Shown here: positions 27,907-30,173 of the stretch, piece by piece
Layout of the letters: each line of letters begins with the position of its first letter
How positions within the stretch are numbered: the first letter of the stretch is position 1
Source of the DNA: Mesostigma viride
Lineage: Eukaryota; Streptophyta; Mesostigmatophyceae; Mesostigmatales; Mesostigmataceae
Reading direction: 5' to 3'
Length of the DNA stretch: 30,173 bases
Assembly (NCBI GenBank): GCA_009746045.1
Contig: RPFO01001800.1
Location: 138,501 to 168,673 of the forward strand
Translations under genes and position numbers: made by a program
Notes under the pieces: model-generated
Told to the model about the DNA's origin: nothing
Database searches by the model: none
Seen by the model: the letters and a program-made list of their open reading frames with translations, nothing else

Positions 27907-28173
27907 CTAGCGCCTCTTCTTTCGGTACCTGCGCTGGGCTATGGAGTGCGTGGCCGGCGTCGCGTAATCCGAATACCCTCCTGCGTTCAAATCGCCTCCC
28001 GGGACGGGGGTCGATTCGACCGCGGTCAGATCTCGCATGGGACACGTGAACCCGCCTTGGTGCGCGGAGTGCTTCCGCGACTTTCGAGCGTGGGAGGCGC
28101 ACGTCTTGTAGCCCTTTCGGGCGGCGTTGTTGCATTTGTGATTGTCCTTGGTCTTCGCACTGCACTGTGCCAT
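27907..28173 (-). CDS. Gene K: small basic protein with C-x9-C-x10-C-x2-H motif
   Basis: 88 residues. The N-terminus carries C4, C14, C25 and H28 in the arrangement QCSAKT...C...GYKTCASHARK, followed by a Gly/Ser/Thr linker and a basic end (RRYRKKRR). This Cys/His motif occurs in small proteins of many giant viruses and phages (DUF5763-like, from memory) and would bind one zinc ion. The same motif closes the protein at 29004-29615. The basic tail suggests nucleic-acid binding or nuclear localisation. It lies 34 bp downstream of the tRNA gene on the same strand. Confidence 0.7.
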   Translation of the reverse strand: MAQCSAKTKDNHKCNNAARKGYKTCASHARKSRKHSAHQGGFTCPMRDLTAVESTPVPGGDLNAGGYSDYATPATHSIAQRRYRKKRR

Positions 28174-28207
28174 GTGGTTGTATAAAGAAGGTTCGAGAAA
28201 ATTTCGA

Positions 28208-28279
28208 TGTTCTGGGCGAGATTCGAACTCGCGACTTTCGGTTCATAAGGCCGACGCTCTTCCACTGAGCTACCAGAAC
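28208..28279 (-). tRNA. tRNA-Ile (anticodon UAU)
   Basis: Read on the minus strand, it has a perfect 7-bp acceptor stem (GTTCTGG/CCAGAAC), a 4-bp D stem (GCTC/GAGC), a 5-bp T stem (GCGAG/CTCGC) with the TTCGAAT loop, and discriminator A; 72 nt, no intron and no encoded CCA. The anticodon loop CTTATGA puts TAT at 34-36, reading AUA. The closing pair of the anticodon stem is a C-A mismatch. AUA is rare in GC-rich algal genes, so a virus-carried copy would make sense. Confidence 0.85.
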
Positions 28280-28403
28280 GTTCGTGTGGCGGTTACGAAT
28301 CCGGAGAGATTTGTAACCGCCGGAGAGGGTCAGTAGAGCAAAGGATAAAAGGGCATCCACGAAAGGGAGACGCAGTGGACACACGCAAAAACCAAAACAA
28401 ACC

Positions 28404-28848
28404 ATGAAAGGCGCGAATCTGAAACTAGCCATGAAGGAGTGGGAGGACATGCTGCCAAAAACGAAAACGTGAGTGAGTTTTTTGCGTTTTTTGAATCGAG
28501 AACCAAAGCGCTGGATCCAAACACTTGTTCGCTTACCACGGTTCGCCCGGGTTGCCGCTTACGTACCGTTCCTCCTCGCGCAGGATTTTGAAGGAAGTTC
28601 CAGACGCGCCTCGTCCGCTGGGATTATGGTGGATGAACGCAAAAGAGCGGAATGACATCGTTCTGGCGATGAGAAACGTCATAAGGAACATGGAAGAAGC
28701 GGCAAACAGAACGATGGCCATGAAAACGCCCCCTGAAGTGTGCAAACGCATACACTCAATCGATGAAAACCGCTCCGTTATTTGGAACGCGGTGGCGGAG
28801 GGTTTTTGCGGTGTGACGGACGAGTGTAGCTGCGTCCGTCTTGTCTAG
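28404..28848 (+). CDS. Gene L: small two-exon protein
   Basis: Exon 1 is 28404-28468 and exon 2 is 28584-28848, joined across a 115-bp intron (GTGAGT donor, CGCAG acceptor, phase 2), giving 109 residues. Without splicing, the first exon would stop at codon 23 and the second would lack a good start. The product is helical, with WEDMLPKTKT at the exon junction, a central NAKERNDIVLAMRNVIRNMEEAAN helix region, and cysteines near the C-terminus (CGVTDECSC). No family recognised. The intron is host-like (GTGAGT), as in genes B and C. Confidence 0.65.
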
Positions 28849-28973
28849 CTGCTCGGCGGCCCGTAGGAGGGCGTCGATAGCAAGAGAGGCTTTTCAAAAA
28901 TGGGCAGGAGTCGCCAGCCTCGGGCGAGATTGAATCTTTGATATTATGTATTACATCAAGCAAAAATATTTTT

Positions 28974-28995
28974 CATTTTGAACGAGCATTGGCCA
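28974..28995. repeat. 22-bp direct repeat, copy 1 (after gene M)
   Basis: Contains GAACGAGCATTGGCCA and matches 29710-29731 at 21 of 22 bases. It lies just beyond the stop of the minus-strand gene at 29004. Confidence 0.8.
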
Positions 28996-29003
28996 TTTGA
29001 TGA

Positions 29004-29615
29004 TCACTTTCTTGCGTGACACGCGCATGTTTTGCACCCCTTTCGAGGCTTGTTCCCGCACCTCTTTCCGGCGAGCGTCTGGGCACTACATTGTTGCTTG
29101 ACACCGGTCGAATGCGCTCTGTTCTTGTGCCTTACGCCCGAGTACTTTCTCCTTTTCAGTGGATCTTCTACCATATTCGCCGCTCTCGCTCGGGATGTCA
29201 AACGTTCTATGTTTTGATTCTGCCGAGTAGCTTCTATTTTTATCCTCTTGATCCTGTCTTTTAGCGTTCCTCTCATCTCCTCGACTTCTTCGGCTGGGTA
29301 TCGTCTCGACTGAGACCATTCTTTCATCGTCCTTCCATATGTTTGGTCGAGTTCGCCCTTCGTTTCTTTAGCTTGTTCTATTTGACGTCTCAAATCTGTT
29401 TTCGCATTATCCAGAACTTGCTTTTCCCAAGGTCGGCTAAAAAGCAGAGGTGTGTCCTCGGACTCGGTATTTGATGGAAGGGCCCGCGGGGGGGGTTCCG
29501 GCACTCGAAAAGGGAGCTCTCTGGGTGGTGCGCTCTCGTTTTTGACTTCGTCTTCACGGTCGACACCGGGTCCACGTGCCCGGTGAAAGCGCCTAGTGGA
29601 TCGTTTCCGGGGCAT
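29004..29615 (-). CDS. Gene M: coiled-coil protein ending in the C-x9-C-x10-C-x2-H motif
   Basis: 203 residues. The N-terminus is basic (PRKRSTRRFHR) and then Pro-rich. About residues 65-150 form a long charged helix (ETKGELDQ, EEVEEMRGTLKDRIKRIK), probably a coiled coil. The C-terminus has cysteines and histidine in the exact spacing found in gene K (QCSAQT...C...KTCACHARK), so the two proteins share a zinc-binding tail or head. The role is unknown; a DNA- or virion-associated protein is plausible. The start is the first ATG of the frame. The 22-bp direct repeats flank the gene on both sides. Confidence 0.75.
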   Translation of the reverse strand: MPRKRSTRRFHRARGPGVDREDEVKNESAPPRELPFRVPEPPPRALPSNTESEDTPLLFSRPWEKQVLDNAKTDLRRQIEQAKETKGELDQTYGRTMKEWSQSRRYPAEEVEEMRGTLKDRIKRIKIEATRQNQNIERLTSRARAANMVEDPLKRRKYSGVRHKNRAHSTGVKQQCSAQTLAGKRCGNKPRKGCKTCACHARK

Positions 29616-29709
29616 CTCCGTGTATAGATTCGTCTTAGTTTTTTTTACGCTCCGAATTTCGACGATTCGACCAGTACCGGTTGTAGCGGAACTCGATCAC
29701 GCGCGCGAA

Positions 29710-29731
29710 CATTTGGAACGAGCATTGGCCA
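29710..29731. repeat. 22-bp direct repeat, copy 2 (between genes N and M)
   Basis: Same core as 28974-28995. It lies about 70 bp past the stop of gene N and about 95 bp upstream of gene M. On the minus strand each copy therefore follows a stop codon, which fits a shared 3'-end signal. Confidence 0.75.
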
Positions 29732-29800
29732 GATTTTATTAATGAACAATTTTTACTTCATTTATTGCCATTTTTGTAAAATATCGATACAAATCGATGT

Positions 29801-30173
29801 TTAAGAAGTGATAGGAAGGAAGCGCTGGGGAGGACCCTCGAGCGCCTTCCGACTAGTCAGGTATTGCTCTCTCTTGCGTTTATTCTCGAGCGCAAACGCG
29901 CGGTCCACAGGGATCTTGGCTTCCTCGTGGACGCCGTTCTCTTTAAAGAAGTCGAACATGCCCCTTCCGAGCTGAGTGATGCTCTTGACGGGGTCTATTC
30001 CCTTGGAAATGTTCTTCTTGTTGATTATGTTCATCAAGTCCACTCCGGCGCTCATCTCCTCTGAGAAGTAGTCGCGCGTCGAGTCGCTCTTCTTCATGTT
30101 GTGCAGGTGTCGAATAGCGGGCGTGTGCATTCCCGATACGGCGAAGTTCTCCGTTTCGTTGATGAACGCGTAC
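29801..30173 (-). CDS. Gene N: C-terminal part of a protein running off the window
   Basis: The frame stays open from the right edge (codons begin at 30172) to the stop at 29801, giving at least 123 residues, so the ATG at 30130 is probably internal. Visible features are INETENFAVSG near the edge, a DYFSEEMSAGVDLMNII segment, GRGMFDFFKENG and a charged tail. I do not recognise the family. A structural virion protein is possible but only a guess. Confidence 0.6.
   Translation of the reverse strand, partial: YAFINETENFAVSGMHTPAIRHLHNMKKSDSTRDYFSEEMSAGVDLMNIINKKNISKGIDPVKSITQLGRGMFDFFKENGVHEEAKIPVDRAFALENKRKREQYLTSRKALEGPPQRFLPITS

Noticed and set aside
28208-28279. tRNA-Met reading of the tRNA gene
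   Set aside because: With a 7-base loop and invariant T33 the anticodon is TAT; CAT is not present in the loop.
29801-30173. Calling gene N a capsid protein
   Set aside because: Only a fragment is visible and I see no diagnostic capsid motif.

Overview
The window joins a stretch of green-algal host chromosome (about 1-5200) to a virus-like region that runs to the right edge (about 5300-30173). The host part holds the last four exons of a flagellar protein gene. The exons are GC-rich, the donors are GTGAGT/GTAGGT, and the long introns are full of simple repeats (60 copies of a 22-bp minisatellite, a GGGT tract, a CA tract). This is typical of chlamydomonadalean green algae. The C-terminal domain resembles the end of SPAG17/PF6, a central-pair protein of motile cilia.

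The rest has compact genes, mostly in divergent pairs, with small zinc-binding proteins, a virus-type tRNA, small membrane and Cys-motif proteins, and a few short GT-AG introns. It reads as an endogenous giant-virus-like element (or a piece of a comparable large DNA virus) next to the host gene. No hallmark gene (polymerase, packaging ATPase, recognisable capsid) lies inside the window, so this assignment is inferred from gene style.

Layout: 5335-6003 is an imperfect inverted repeat at the left junction. 6146-19480 is a huge spacerless palindrome centred between 11576 and 11577, with about 5.43 kb arms. Each arm carries gene C (RING/TRAF-like zinc finger), gene B (two-exon zinc-ribbon protein with an acidic tail) and gene A (acidic/basic low-complexity protein). 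The two B/C intergenic regions each hold seven 41-43-bp repeats, each with an exact E2F-type octamer. In the right arm, A is split by a 2,466-bp non-autonomous LTR retroelement with apparently identical 805-bp LTRs and a CCCTG target duplication. In the left arm, A and B carry one-base frameshifts in homopolymers.

19731-26042 holds gene D (three CxxC...CxxC modules), gene E (MYND finger), a 0.96-kb inverted-repeat element with 52-bp tandem repeats, gene F (CxxC zinc module) and gene G (Gln/Pro-rich). D/E and F/G are divergent pairs whose shared promoters contain heat-shock-element-like sites and CCAAT boxes. Genes B, C, E and G share an exact 5'-leader motif, GCCATAGCC, which ties the palindrome to the unique part as one expression unit. 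26173-30173 is more virus-like: a small membrane protein, an F-box-like protein, two proteins sharing a C-x9-C-x10-C-x2-H motif, a tRNA-Ile(UAU), a two-exon small gene, and a partial gene running off the right edge.

Taken together, B-F look like a regulatory module of zinc-binding proteins near a viral genome end, with promoters that carry sites for host cell-cycle (E2F) and stress (HSF) factors. The sites and modules are visible in the sequence. The regulatory reading is inference.
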